A stretch of DNA of 64,000 bases from Bacillota bacterium. Its GTDB lineage: Bacteria > Bacillota > Clostridia > Christensenellales > UMGS416. The stretch covers positions 459,877-523,876 of the forward strand of contig JAEYRH010000009.1 in assembly GCA_023435705.1 (NCBI GenBank). The letters run 5' to 3'. Under the pieces are notes generated by a model, which worked only from the letters and a program-made list of their open reading frames with translations, was not told the DNA's origin and did no database searches. The position numbers were made by a program, and so were the translations under genes. Positions 8,031-16,775 of this stretch are shown here, piece after piece. Every line of letters starts with the position of its first letter. The first letter of the stretch is position 1.

Positions 8031-9410
8031 TCACAAAACTCTACGGATGGAATAGGTCACACGGTTCGATTCCGCTTCCGCACGGTCATTGAAGAACTTC
8101 TCGGCGATCTGCGGGAAGGCGATATAGCTCAGCACATCCTCATCGTTACGGGCAACACCGGCCAGTTGGGCTTTCGTTTGCTCGAACTGGGGCTCAAGTG
8201 TATCAGCGAAGCGACCGGTGAAAGGCTGATCGTCTCCGAGCACTCTTTTGACCAGATCGGGGTTCAGCTCACCGGGGGCTTTGCCGTATTCTCCGCGGAT
8301 ATAGGCTTTGATCTCCTTGGAGATGTTTTTGTAACGCTCACCCATCAGCACATTGGTGGCCGCCTGCACGCCCACCATCTGGCTCATTGGCGTTACCAGC
8401 GGCGGATAGCCCAGGTCTTCGCGCACCCGGGGCGTTTCTTGCAGCACTTCCTCCAGACGGTCGATCGCGCCTTGCTGCTTCAGTTGTGAAACAAGGTTGG
8501 AGAGCATGCCGCCGGGGATCTGATAAACCAGCGCGTCGGTCTCGGTGCCCAGCACATAGGGATCCAGCACGCCGGAGGCCAGGAACTTATCGCGGACGGG
8601 CTTGAAGAAGTCGTTGATCTCTTTCAGCAGCGTCTCATCGAGGCCTGACGCAAAACCCATTTGCTTGAGCGCGAAGTGCAGCGACTCAGTGGCCGGCTGG
8701 CTGGTGCCGCCGGAGAAAGAAGAGATGGCGCAGTCGATGCCGTCGAAGCCGGCTTCCACGGCCTTGAGATAGGTCATCGGCGCAAGGCCTGTGGTGGAGT
8801 GGGTGTGCAGGAACACAGGCAGCTTCACGTTGGCCTTCAGTGCCGTCACGAGATCAAAGGCTTCCTGCGGGCCCATGATGCCGGCCATATCCTTGATGCA
8901 GATGGAGTTGGCACCCATGCCTTGCAGCTGTTTACCCAGCTTCACATAGTTATCCAGGTTGTGGATGGGGCTGATTGTGTAGCAGATCGTGCCCTGGGCA
9001 TGGCCGCCGCGCTTCAGGGTTTCATCCACCGCCACCTCAATGTTGCGGAAATCGTTCAGCGCGTCAAAGATGCGCAGGATATCCATACCGTTTTCAATGG
9101 CGTGGCTCACAAACTTTCGCACCACGTCGTCTGGATAATGCTTGTAACCCAATATGTTCTGGCCGCGCAGCAGCATCTGCAGTTTGGTGTTTTTTACTTT
9201 TGCCTTGATTTTGCGAAGCCTTTCCCACGGGTCTTCATTCAAATAGCGGAGGCAGGAGTCAAACGTGGCGCCGCCCCAGCATTCCACCGAATGATACCCG
9301 GCCTGGTCAATCTTCTCCAATACGCTTTCAAAATCGGAGAAGGGGAGTCTTGTTGCGATCAGCGATTGGTTCGCATCTCTCAACACAGTTTCTGTGATGT
9401 TGACTCTCAT
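8031..9410 (-). CDS. oadA: Oxaloacetate decarboxylase alpha subunit (carboxyltransferase)
   Basis: This 459-residue HMGL-like TIM-barrel carboxyltransferase removes CO2 from oxaloacetate and passes it to biotin. Family motifs are LRDANQSLIATR (10-21), the cluster LQMLLRGQN, the catalytic lysine in CIKDMAG and the metal ligands in HTHSTTG. The usual DAHQS reads DANQS here. The protein ends without a biotinyl domain, which is encoded separately two genes downstream. It is the first gene of the operon; a promoter and a leader hairpin lie upstream. The closely related pyruvate carboxylase subunit B is an alternative, but the oadG/oadB neighbours favour the decarboxylase. Confidence 0.9.
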   Translation of the reverse strand: MRVNITETVLRDANQSLIATRLPFSDFESVLEKIDQAGYHSVECWGGATFDSCLRYLNEDPWERLRKIKAKVKNTKLQMLLRGQNILGYKHYPDDVVRKFVSHAIENGMDILRIFDALNDFRNIEVAVDETLKRGGHAQGTICYTISPIHNLDNYVKLGKQLQGMGANSICIKDMAGIMGPQEAFDLVTALKANVKLPVFLHTHSTTGLAPMTYLKAVEAGFDGIDCAISSFSGGTSQPATESLHFALKQMGFASGLDETLLKEINDFFKPVRDKFLASGVLDPYVLGTETDALVYQIPGGMLSNLVSQLKQQGAIDRLEEVLQETPRVREDLGYPPLVTPMSQMVGVQAATNVLMGERYKNISKEIKAYIRGEYGKAPGELNPDLVKRVLGDDQPFTGRFADTLEPQFEQTKAQLAGVARNDEDVLSYIAFPQIAEKFFNDRAEAESNRVTYSIRRVL

Positions 9411-9451
9411 TTGGCAGCTGCCTTTCTATGTAGATATTTTGGTTTCGGCAT

Positions 9452-9484
9452 AAAAAACAGGGGGTCTGTAAATACAGATTCCCC
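9452..9484 (-). promoter_or_regulatory. Leader hairpin with T-tract, candidate attenuator of the oad operon
   Basis: On the minus strand the leader contains a hairpin with arms GGGG-TCTGTA and TACAGA-CCCC and a loop of about 2 nt, followed within 2 nt by TTTTTT. It lies about 60-95 nt after the predicted transcription start and 40 nt before oadA, so it would end transcription before the operon unless prevented. No T-box or known riboswitch signature is seen upstream of it. Confidence 0.6.
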
Positions 9485-9552
9485 GTCATTGGAGACTCAT
9501 GTTTTTTGGAGATATTGATATAGGCTAATCCTGCCCCATATTACACTATGGT

Positions 9553-9581
9553 ATTATAACATCATGTTTACCGCTTGACAA
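9553..9581 (-). promoter_or_regulatory. Sigma-A promoter of the oad operon
   Basis: On the minus strand TTGTCA (9581-9576) and TATAAT (9558-9553) are separated by exactly 17 nt, close to the consensus. Transcription would start near 9546, giving a leader of about 135 nt. The rest of the gene-free stretch 9411-9823 holds the leader hairpin and the panE terminator; I see nothing else in it. Confidence 0.8.
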
Positions 9582-9749
9582 TATTTTAACAAAAACACAT
9601 CGGATCGACTTTTTATTCATGCTTCTGCCACCATGTCGAATGGTGTCTGCCGCGCTTGCCCTCTGAATCCATGCTGTCAACAGCAATTGTTACATATCCG
9701 GCATGACAAGACTGTATGTGTTTTTCTGGATTTTATGCATCATTCCATC

Positions 9750-9790
9750 AAAAAGCCTGCCATAGCCGCACATTTCGGCAGCGGCAGGCT
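9750..9790 (-). terminator. Intrinsic terminator of panE
   Basis: On the minus strand AGCCTGCC pairs with GGCAGGCT, with an inner GCCGC/GCGGC extension, and is followed by TTTTT. It lies about 30 nt after the panE stop codon. Confidence 0.75.
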
Positions 9791-9823
9791 GCTCAAACAC
9801 CCTGGGCTTTCCCATACGGTCTG

Positions 9824-10774
9824 TTATTGAGTGCTGACATCCGAATGGAAAAGGCCCCTGTTCTTTTCTTCCAGCACCCGAATGCCGTGATAAAACATCC
9901 AGCACAGCGGCGTTTCCACACCCAACTCCTCACCCAGTTTCACCATTTTTCCGGCAAACATTTCAATCTCCGTCCTGCGGCCGGATTCCAGATCCTGCAA
10001 CGTGGAAGGTTTGTTGAAGAAGGGGAGCCGCTTGATCTGCGGTTCCTGGCGCTCAATATCCTCCGCACCCAGCGCTATGCCCAGTTTGTTGGCGACATGC
10101 ACCACTTCCCACATGGCCTTCCGGCGGATTGCATTGGCGTGGTCGCTCACACGGTATGCACCGAAGGGGATGCCCAGCAGCGCGCAGGTGAGGTTTTCAC
10201 CCACATTGCACATAAACTTGAACCACATACCTTTTATCATATCAGCATCGATCTCATATGGGATGCCCGCAGCGTCAAAAAGCGCCTTGACGGCTTGCAC
10301 CCGCGCGGTGTGCACCTCGTTGCTGGCCTCGCCGAAATGCACCTTGCCGAATCCGGGGTCGAAATTGGCCACACCGTCCTTCATCACGATGGAAACGCGC
10401 ATGTAGGAATAGAGCACATGCTCCCAGCCATATGCGGCGGCCAGCTGTTCCTCGCTGTCAATGCCGTTCATCACGCTCAGGATCACTGTGCCCGGCCCCA
10501 CCTGGTTGCGGATGTCCTCAATGGCCTGCATGAGGCCAGTGTCCTTCACGGCCATGAGGATCAGGTCTGCCGGGTCACCATGTAAAGCAGGGGAGATGAC
10601 GCGGAAGCGGTGGTTGACGCTGTTGACGGTGACGCCCTTGCTGTTTAGCCGTTCGCCGCGCTCGCCTCCGGCCAGCACGCGGAAGTTCTCACTGCCCAGC
10701 AGCGCTTCCAACCGTGGCGCGAACCACACGCCCATGGCACCCAGGCCGATCATGGTGACCTTGTTGATCTTCAT
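9824..10774 (-). CDS. panE: 2-Dehydropantoate 2-reductase
   Basis: This 316-residue ketopantoate reductase family member reduces 2-dehydropantoate to pantoate with NADPH in coenzyme A synthesis. The Rossmann motif GLGAMG is at 10-15, the substrate-side segment MAVKDTG corresponds to the family's conserved VK region, and the C-terminal helical domain has WFKFMCNVGENLTCALLG. The start MKINK at 10774 is chosen for the AAGGAG RBS; the longer frame adds 22 residues with no motif. No other pan genes are nearby, so a role on a related 2-keto acid remains possible. Confidence 0.8.
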   Translation of the reverse strand: MKINKVTMIGLGAMGVWFAPRLEALLGSENFRVLAGGERGERLNSKGVTVNSVNHRFRVISPALHGDPADLILMAVKDTGLMQAIEDIRNQVGPGTVILSVMNGIDSEEQLAAAYGWEHVLYSYMRVSIVMKDGVANFDPGFGKVHFGEASNEVHTARVQAVKALFDAAGIPYEIDADMIKGMWFKFMCNVGENLTCALLGIPFGAYRVSDHANAIRRKAMWEVVHVANKLGIALGAEDIERQEPQIKRLPFFNKPSTLQDLESGRRTEIEMFAGKMVKLGEELGVETPLCWMFYHGIRVLEEKNRGLFHSDVSTQ

Positions 10775-10833
10775 CAAATTGCTCCTTGGAGTGGGGTTGT
10801 TGTGCAGTATAGCATAATGCGCCCGGAAATGAC

Positions 10834-10860
10834 AAAGCACCTCTCATGGAGAGGTGCTTT
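10834..10860 (-). terminator. Intrinsic terminator after the MBL hydrolase gene
   Basis: A perfect stem AAAGCACCTCTC with GAGAGGTGCTTT lies 20 nt downstream of the minus-strand stop codon at 10,881. The T-tract is the last three bases of the stem. Confidence 0.75.
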
Positions 10861-10880
10861 GAGGAAAGCCTGTGTAACTT

Positions 10881-11639
10881 TCAGTTATAGACGATCCTGC
10901 GCTCCTCGGCGTAATAGTGGACCTTGCTTGTGCCGCCGGACCATTCATAGGGCACATCCTGATCCGTTTTCCCCGCAGCGAGGTCTTTGGCACCGGCCAG
11001 CAGCTCATCCACCAGGCTGGCGTTGGTCAAGCCTTGCGAACGCCATTGCCAGTGGCCGGTGAGCAGATTATCAAACTCGCCGCGCCTGGCCTCAAGGCGC
11101 TCCAATGATTCCACAAGTTTCGGGATGGGCAGGCTTTCCTCCAGCTGCATCCAGATCATGTCCAGCACTGCGTCACCAGTGAAGAGGATGCGGGTCTCAC
11201 GGCTCAACAGGCAAATGCATCCCGGTGTGTGGCCTGGCAAGGCGATGGCCTCCAGCGTGATGCCGCCCAGGTCAAACACATCCCCATCGGCAAGGCCTGC
11301 CAGCTCGCAGGCTGTAAGGCCCTGGGCAGCCATGGTTTGGCGCATGCCGGGATCCTGCAGATCCTCACGGAACATCCATTGATCGAGCTCACTCAGGTGC
11401 ACCTTGTCAAAATACACATTTCCGGCGGTGTGGTCGCCGTGGCCGTGGGTGTTCAGCACCACAAGCGGGAGGGATGTGATGGAGCGCACGACCTCACCGA
11501 AGGAACGTTCCTCCAGCATCATCGTGTCAATCAAGGCGGCGCGGTTTGTTCCGCGCACCACATAGGATACGCCCCAGCCCTCCATCACGAGGGCGGTGAT
11601 GTGGTCGTTGACTTGCTCAATTCTGAGGTTTTCTGCCAT
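10881..11639 (-). CDS. MBL-fold metallo-hydrolase
   Basis: This 252-residue metallo-beta-lactamase-fold protein has the zinc motif HGHGDH at 65-70, a second histidine in LPGHTPG and the bridging aspartate in LFTGDAVLD. Such proteins hydrolyse thioesters, lactones, phosphodiesters or act in redox chemistry; the sequence does not tell which. It lies 40 nt downstream of the GH36 gene in the same direction and may be co-transcribed with the two glycosidases. A terminator follows. Confidence 0.8.
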   Translation of the reverse strand: MAENLRIEQVNDHITALVMEGWGVSYVVRGTNRAALIDTMMLEERSFGEVVRSITSLPLVVLNTHGHGDHTAGNVYFDKVHLSELDQWMFREDLQDPGMRQTMAAQGLTACELAGLADGDVFDLGGITLEAIALPGHTPGCICLLSRETRILFTGDAVLDMIWMQLEESLPIPKLVESLERLEARRGEFDNLLTGHWQWRSQGLTNASLVDELLAGAKDLAAGKTDQDVPYEWSGGTSKVHYYAEERRIVYN

Positions 11640-11679
11640 GATGATTTACCTCTCCTTCTTTGCAATGCAGCAGATGGTG

Positions 11680-13791
11680 TCAGGCTTTGCGCAAGATCAC
11701 GGAAAGCCCCTCAAAGTCCTCTGCGCCGGAGACAATGAGGTGCCCATCTGCCATATGCGCAACAACGCCGCTGCGCGCCAAGCAGTCAGTGATTTCATAA
11801 CCAGCGAATTGGCCGACTGTGAAGGCCTTTCCGGCCATCTCGTTAAATGTGGTGATCACAACAAGCACCTGCCCGTTGGCCCCCTCGCGGGCCAGCGCCT
11901 GCCAGCCCTTCGGGTGGCGGTAGGACACCACAGGCACGCCCAAGCGGCGGGATTTGCCATCACGGATGATCGGCGCTGCCTTGTGATAAAACTTCACTCC
12001 GTCTGACACGATCTTCCACTGCCCGTCAGAAAGGTTGTAGATATCGCCGGAGAGGCACATGCGCCCCAGCATTGTGTTGTTAATCGAGTAATAGAGCCTC
12101 TTTTCCGAATCGGTGCCGTGCAGCACCGCCCAGATCTGGCTCTGCGCCGGCAGGATCGCCCGGTGCACATTGGCCGCGATGATCGGGATTTCGTTGCACT
12201 CATGGGCGTCGGAGAAGGATGCCATCGACACCAGTGACATCATCGTGGGCTCCAGCCTGTGGCCACCGGAGGAGCAGTTCTCAATCACCAGGTCCGGCAG
12301 TTCCCGGCGGATTTTTTGAAAGAAGCCCACCGAGCCCAGCACCGCTTGCCTTAGGCCCTCGCCCAAGGATTCCGCACCGTCACAGCCAATGCCGATGTTA
12401 TCGTTGTAGTCCACCTTGAGGTAGCCGAAGCCACCCTCACGCAATGTGCCGATCACCTTTTCGGTCAGGTATTCGATCACCTCGGGCTGGCGCATGTCCC
12501 AGAATTTGCGCTCTCCGTTGGTCAGCACCGCCCCGTTGCGCTTCAATTGCATGTTCGCCTGGTGCCATGCGTCATCTGGGTGGGGTGCCGCAGCGTCGTT
12601 TCCGATGTTTTCCATCTCGAACCACAAACCGGGAATCATGCCGCACTCCCTGATTTTGTCGCAGACAAAGCGCAGGCCATGGGGGAAAAGCTCCGGGTTC
12701 ACCGCCCAGTCGCCGATGCCGCCGGTCCAGTCGCCCGGTTTGTTCGTATACCAGCCGGCGTCGATCACCAGGTATTTGAAACCCCTGCCTTTAAGCTTTT
12801 CGGCGATTTTCAGGATGTTTTCCTCGCTGGGCCGCCCCCATGTGGTGCAGTATTCGTTGAACAGCACCGGCATGTCTTTTTCCACCGCCGGGGTTGTCTC
12901 CAGCACCGGCCTTTGGGAGTCCACAAGGTTTGCGGACACGTCGTCGATGTCTCCAATGCAGGCGGTCAGCACTGCCGGCACCGCTTCAAAGACTTGACCC
13001 GGCGCCAGTGTTTTACGGAAATGGCCGAACTCGTAATCGGCGATGCCACCGCACAGGTCATAACGGCTTTTGCGGTTGAAGACCTCGATTTGCCACGACG
13101 ACGGGCTCCAAAGCTGGACGCCGAGGAAACTGCCATATTTCCTGTCTTCCAGCACGCACCAGGGGAAGAAGCCCCGCACCGGCATGCTGCCCACCTGGCC
13201 GAAACGGATGGACTGGGAGCCGAAGTTGGCCCAGGAGGGTTCCAATTGCAGATCGGCGAATTCCTCGCTGGTCAGCCGACCTTCAGCGCTCCACTTGCTG
13301 CGCAGGCGGTGCAGCACAAGGTTTTCTACGCGGTTTTCCTTTTCCTGCATCGGGAAACCGCAAAGCGCGAAGGAGGAGAGCATCTCAAACGTCACCGGCT
13401 CGCCGGTGATGTTTTCCAGCACTGTGATAGAGCGTGCAAACGGCTGCTCCGGATGAAAGGTGAGGCGATGACGCGCACGCACGCGGCTGCTTTCATAGAC
13501 GGTCTCCACAGTGGTCATGCCGTCCGCCGTGGTGGAGACGTCTTGCTTGATGAAGCGCAGGTCCGTGGTGCTCTGCCCGTAGAGCATCGTGTGCCCATGG
13601 GAAAAGCCGCCGGGGAACTTATCGCCGGCCAGGTGCAGCTGCACGCAGGGAGAGAGATCCCACCGGCCGTCCAACTCAATGGAGGCATATCGTTCTTCTG
13701 GCACAAGCGCCAGGCCCACTGTGCCGCCATCCTCCGTGAGATAGATGGCGCGCATGCCTTTCAGGGGGAACTCACTGTAGATTTTCTTCAT
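11680..13791 (-). CDS. Alpha-galactosidase-like GH36 glycosidase
   Basis: This 703-residue enzyme has an N-terminal beta-sandwich (about 1-290), a TIM barrel and a small C-terminal beta-domain, as in glycoside hydrolase family 36/clan GH-D. The nucleophile is Asp461 in YLKVDYN, the acid/base Asp528 in FSDAHE, and CSSGGHR at 506-512 is a substrate-site motif. It has no signal peptide, so it acts in the cytoplasm on imported alpha-galactosides (raffinose or melibiose type) or related sugars. The GH43 gene lies 46 nt upstream on the same strand. No sugar transporter is in the window. Confidence 0.85.
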   Translation of the reverse strand: MKKIYSEFPLKGMRAIYLTEDGGTVGLALVPEERYASIELDGRWDLSPCVQLHLAGDKFPGGFSHGHTMLYGQSTTDLRFIKQDVSTTADGMTTVETVYESSRVRARHRLTFHPEQPFARSITVLENITGEPVTFEMLSSFALCGFPMQEKENRVENLVLHRLRSKWSAEGRLTSEEFADLQLEPSWANFGSQSIRFGQVGSMPVRGFFPWCVLEDRKYGSFLGVQLWSPSSWQIEVFNRKSRYDLCGGIADYEFGHFRKTLAPGQVFEAVPAVLTACIGDIDDVSANLVDSQRPVLETTPAVEKDMPVLFNEYCTTWGRPSEENILKIAEKLKGRGFKYLVIDAGWYTNKPGDWTGGIGDWAVNPELFPHGLRFVCDKIRECGMIPGLWFEMENIGNDAAAPHPDDAWHQANMQLKRNGAVLTNGERKFWDMRQPEVIEYLTEKVIGTLREGGFGYLKVDYNDNIGIGCDGAESLGEGLRQAVLGSVGFFQKIRRELPDLVIENCSSGGHRLEPTMMSLVSMASFSDAHECNEIPIIAANVHRAILPAQSQIWAVLHGTDSEKRLYYSINNTMLGRMCLSGDIYNLSDGQWKIVSDGVKFYHKAAPIIRDGKSRRLGVPVVSYRHPKGWQALAREGANGQVLVVITTFNEMAGKAFTVGQFAGYEITDCLARSGVVAHMADGHLIVSGAEDFEGLSVILRKA

Positions 13792-13837
13792 TGCCGTTAC
13801 GCGAAAACAGGGGTTGTTTTCGCTCTCCTTTCCAAGT

Positions 13838-15652
13838 TCAGTGCACAGTCACCGTTGTGCTAACCTTTGTGAGGCTCGGATCCAGATCCCGCTCCGGGGA
13901 AAGATTGAACACGGGCTCTCCGCAGATGTTGAAATGCACCCGCCGGATCGCTGTGCAGCGCGGCGTGCCGGTGAGAGCCTCCTGCGCGTGATACGAGATC
14001 ATCAGGTTGCCGTGTTCATCCCGGAAGAAGGCGTTGTGCCCTGGCCCATATTCACCCTCCACGGAGTAGTGGCTCATCAGCGGCGCGGGGCTCTTCGCCC
14101 AGCTAGCGGGGTTCAGAAGGTCGCTGCCGATCGTGGCGGTGAGCAACCCGACTGCATACGTGTAACCGCCGGCGGCGCCGCCGGAAATCGCCAGGAAGAC
14201 CTTTTCACCGGTCACGATGGCATAAGGGCCTTCGTTATTGATCGTGCCCTGCACGTTTTCCCAACCATAAAGCGGCCGCGACAGCAACATTGGCTCGCAG
14301 GTGAGCTGCCAGGGCTCTGATTCATTGATTGTGGCGATGTAGAGCATAGAGCCGGTGTCCTGCGGGGTAAAGATGTGTTCGCGGTAGGACCACACCAGAT
14401 AGGATGCGCCGCCTGCTTTGAAATAGGTCATGTCCAGCGTGATGCCTTCGCTCGCCAGATAGGCCCTGTCCTGCTTCATCACGCGCACCGGGGCTTCCCA
14501 GCTGCCGGGGTCCGTGATGCTGCCGCCCGGTTTGAGGCGCATCATGTGTGACTGCGGCCCCCAGCCCTCTCCTGCCAGTGCGCAGAGGATATAAAGCGAC
14601 CCACCGATCACATGGAATTCCGGCGCCCAGAAGCACCGGGTGAATATACCTTTGCCGAGGATCAGATGCTCTTTCACATCGGGGGTAAAAAGGCCCACCG
14701 GAGTGTCCGCCTCACGCACATAGAACCCTACGGCATCGGTGTTGTCGTTGGTGGCGATGAAATAATACTTGCCACCCCACGCCAGCACATCGGGATCGGC
14801 ATACCCCTTGGCCAAGGGGAAGGGGTAAACATCCTGCACCAACGTGCCGTAAGCCTTATAAGAGCCGGGCTTTTGGAAGTCTATTTCCCCGGCCTCCCAC
14901 AACACGGGCTTCTGAGCCGTGGAGCCGTCGGAATAGAAGGCGGTCGCCTGCACTGCGTTTAGTTCGGATATGGAACGAGTTTCGAGGGCGCCCGGCACCT
15001 GCACCGCCACATTACGCAGCGGCATCCACTTGGCTGCAAGCCTGTCGCAGAAGGAGTTGCTCACGGGAAGGATATTGCCGTTTATGGCGCCCTCCGGGCT
15101 TGCTGCCTCCGCCGTGCCCGGCATACAATTTGCATTCCGTGCTGGAGAGATGCTGACATTGCCACTAAGGCCGGTTAATGTGTTTTGATACACGTTTCCA
15201 TCGGTGCCGCGCCATGTCGCCAGGTATTCCTTCTTGCTTGTGTTATAAGCACAGGCTACCTCGGCCACATGGACATCGCAGCCCAGGTCCATCAGCCCGA
15301 TTTCGTGGAACGTCTGCAAATCGTCGCTGGTCCATAGGAGGACCTTCCCCCGGCTTTCCTCGTCGGGGCTGCCGTCTCCGTTCACGCGCACCGCTGCCAC
15401 TGCAAAACCACCATCGGCAGTTTGGAAAAGCCAGGGCGAGCGTAGCGCCTTCAAATGGATCGTGTTGTCATCGCCAATCGTGGAGGTGGCAAACAGGATG
15501 CCGTAGTTCTGGTTCAACGCTTCAAAGCTGCCGCCCGGTCTGCGGATGGCGAAATGGGCGCTGCAGGCCAGATTCGTGGGGTAATCCTCCGCCCTGGGCT
15601 CGCGGGTGTAGATCAGGATTTCCGCTGTTTTGCTTGTGATTCCTTCCAGCAT
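13838..15652 (-). CDS. GH43-type glycosidase with Ig-like insert
   Basis: The 604-residue protein has an N-terminal beta-propeller-like region (about 1-200), a short bacterial Ig-like Big_4 segment (about 215-275, with FYSDGST) and a GH43 five-bladed propeller (about 280-600). GH43 residues are visible as YADPD (284-288), WAPEFH (342-347), LDMTYF (406-411) and NEGPY with the likely acid Glu474. GH43 enzymes remove arabinose or xylose from plant polysaccharides. No signal peptide is seen, so it probably acts on imported oligosaccharides together with the GH36 enzyme. Confidence 0.75.
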   Translation of the reverse strand: MLEGITSKTAEILIYTREPRAEDYPTNLACSAHFAIRRPGGSFEALNQNYGILFATSTIGDDNTIHLKALRSPWLFQTADGGFAVAAVRVNGDGSPDEESRGKVLLWTSDDLQTFHEIGLMDLGCDVHVAEVACAYNTSKKEYLATWRGTDGNVYQNTLTGLSGNVSISPARNANCMPGTAEAASPEGAINGNILPVSNSFCDRLAAKWMPLRNVAVQVPGALETRSISELNAVQATAFYSDGSTAQKPVLWEAGEIDFQKPGSYKAYGTLVQDVYPFPLAKGYADPDVLAWGGKYYFIATNDNTDAVGFYVREADTPVGLFTPDVKEHLILGKGIFTRCFWAPEFHVIGGSLYILCALAGEGWGPQSHMMRLKPGGSITDPGSWEAPVRVMKQDRAYLASEGITLDMTYFKAGGASYLVWSYREHIFTPQDTGSMLYIATINESEPWQLTCEPMLLSRPLYGWENVQGTINNEGPYAIVTGEKVFLAISGGAAGGYTYAVGLLTATIGSDLLNPASWAKSPAPLMSHYSVEGEYGPGHNAFFRDEHGNLMISYHAQEALTGTPRCTAIRRVHFNICGEPVFNLSPERDLDPSLTKVSTTVTVH

Positions 15653-15911
15653 GAGTAAAATTTCTCCCCTATATGCAAATTGTCCATAGTCTATGGAAAC
15701 ACCGTGCAGTAAGGTTGCTGCACCAGGCAGAACAGGCTGCCGCTGGTTGCTTTGGCCCTGGTTGATTATATCTCAAATTCTGCCATGCCAAAAGGCCTGA
15801 AAGCATACTCCCCACATTGAAATGATAATCTCGTGTGCCTGCCATCACAGAACAGTTGTTGTTTTTGATGGATACTGCTTAACATACAAATTCGGCCAGC
15901 ATAAACCAATG

Positions 15912-15939
15912 TTCACACCGGCTGCTCATCTGCTATAAT
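15912..15939 (+). promoter_or_regulatory. Promoter of the DUF4364 operon
   Basis: TTCACA and TATAAT are separated by 16 nt, placing the start point near 15,946, only about 15 nt before the ATG at 15,961. In the rest of the gene-free stretch 15,653-15,911 I see no gene or clear structure; it should also hold the divergent promoter of the glycosidase genes. Confidence 0.65.
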
Positions 15940-15960
15940 TGGCGTGCGAAGGGGATGGAC

Positions 15961-16509
15961 ATGAAATACAAGCTGAAAACCGAGCTGGCCGTCAACAAGC
16001 TGATCCTGCTCTATCTGGCCTCCCGGATGCCGCAGGGGCTTGGGCATGATGATTTCGTGCTCTTCAACGATGAAGGCGATTGGATGCTCTATTTTGACAT
16101 GGAGCAATACCTGCTGGAGCTCGTGGAGGGCGGGCTGCTCTCCGTGCGGGTGCAGACGGACCAAAAGTTTTATGCCGTGACGGCAGAGGGCTTGAATGTG
16201 CTGGGCTTGCTGAAGAGCAAGATCCCCCTTTCGATCCGCAGCTTCATCGGCGAGAAAATGGCCGAGCGGCGCTCAGATTTGGAGCGCGACCAGGAGATCA
16301 CCGCCAGCTATGTGCAGGACTCTGCCGTTGAATTTCCTGTCATGCTGCGCATATTTGAGAACAACCTGCCGCTGCTGGAGCTGAACCTGACCGCGCCAAG
16401 CGCCGAGGCCGCAGAGCTGGTGTGCCGCCGTTTCAAACGCGATGGCGCCGATCTATATGCCTCTCTCATTGAGCGGCTGACCCAAGACGAAGACAAGGAG
16501 ACTCCCTGA
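15961..16509 (+). CDS. DUF4364 family protein
   Basis: This 182-residue protein resembles the DUF4364 family of Clostridia, proteins with an N-terminal winged-helix-like half (NKLILLYLASRMPQ, then YLLELVEGGLL) that suggests DNA binding. Their role is not established. ATG 15,961 is preferred over ATG 15,955 because the AAGGGG RBS sits 6 nt before the former and touches the latter. It is followed after 3 nt by a TSCPD protein, then HAD and GNAT genes, so a small operon is likely. Confidence 0.75.
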   Translation: MKYKLKTELAVNKLILLYLASRMPQGLGHDDFVLFNDEGDWMLYFDMEQYLLELVEGGLLSVRVQTDQKFYAVTAEGLNVLGLLKSKIPLSIRSFIGEKMAERRSDLERDQEITASYVQDSAVEFPVMLRIFENNLPLLELNLTAPSAEAAELVCRRFKRDGADLYASLIERLTQDEDKETP

Positions 16510-16512
16510 CCA

Positions 16513-16761
16513 ATGGCAACATTCATCCCCGAGGGCGTCTGCTCCTCCGAAATTGTGTTTGAGGTGGAGGAGGGCATTGTGACCAAATGCCGCTTCACCG
16601 ATGGTTGCGACGGCAATCTGGAGGGCATGGCCCGCCTGGTTGTGAACCGCCCTGTGGAGGAAGTGATCCTGCTGCTGGAGGGCATCCAGTGCCGCAACGG
16701 CACCTCCTGCCCGGACCAACTGGCGCAGGCGTTGAAAAAGTATATCAAAGACCAAACATAG
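16513..16761 (+). CDS. TSCPD domain protein (TIGR03905 type)
   Basis: This 82-residue protein matches the short stand-alone TSCPD-domain proteins of TIGR03905. The cysteines of EGVCSSEI, DGCDGN, IQCRNGTSCPDQ and the closing helix QLAQALKKYI are typical. The domain is named after a motif also found at the C-terminus of some ribonucleotide reductases, and the Cys pattern suggests metal binding. The function of the stand-alone form is unknown. The spacing to both neighbours is 3 and 14 nt, so it is co-transcribed. Confidence 0.85.
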   Translation: MATFIPEGVCSSEIVFEVEEGIVTKCRFTDGCDGNLEGMARLVVNRPVEEVILLLEGIQCRNGTSCPDQLAQALKKYIKDQT

Positions 16762-16775
16762 TATAGAGAGTTGAC

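Noticed and set aside
9633..9830. 65-codon Cys-rich ORF upstream of panE's end
   Set aside because: No RBS, overlaps the panE terminator and has no recognisable similarity.
12547..13863. 438-codon open frame antisense to the GH36 gene
   Set aside because: It lies entirely opposite a well-supported glycosidase and has His/Gly/Arg-rich composition typical of antisense reading of a GC-rich gene; no family motif.
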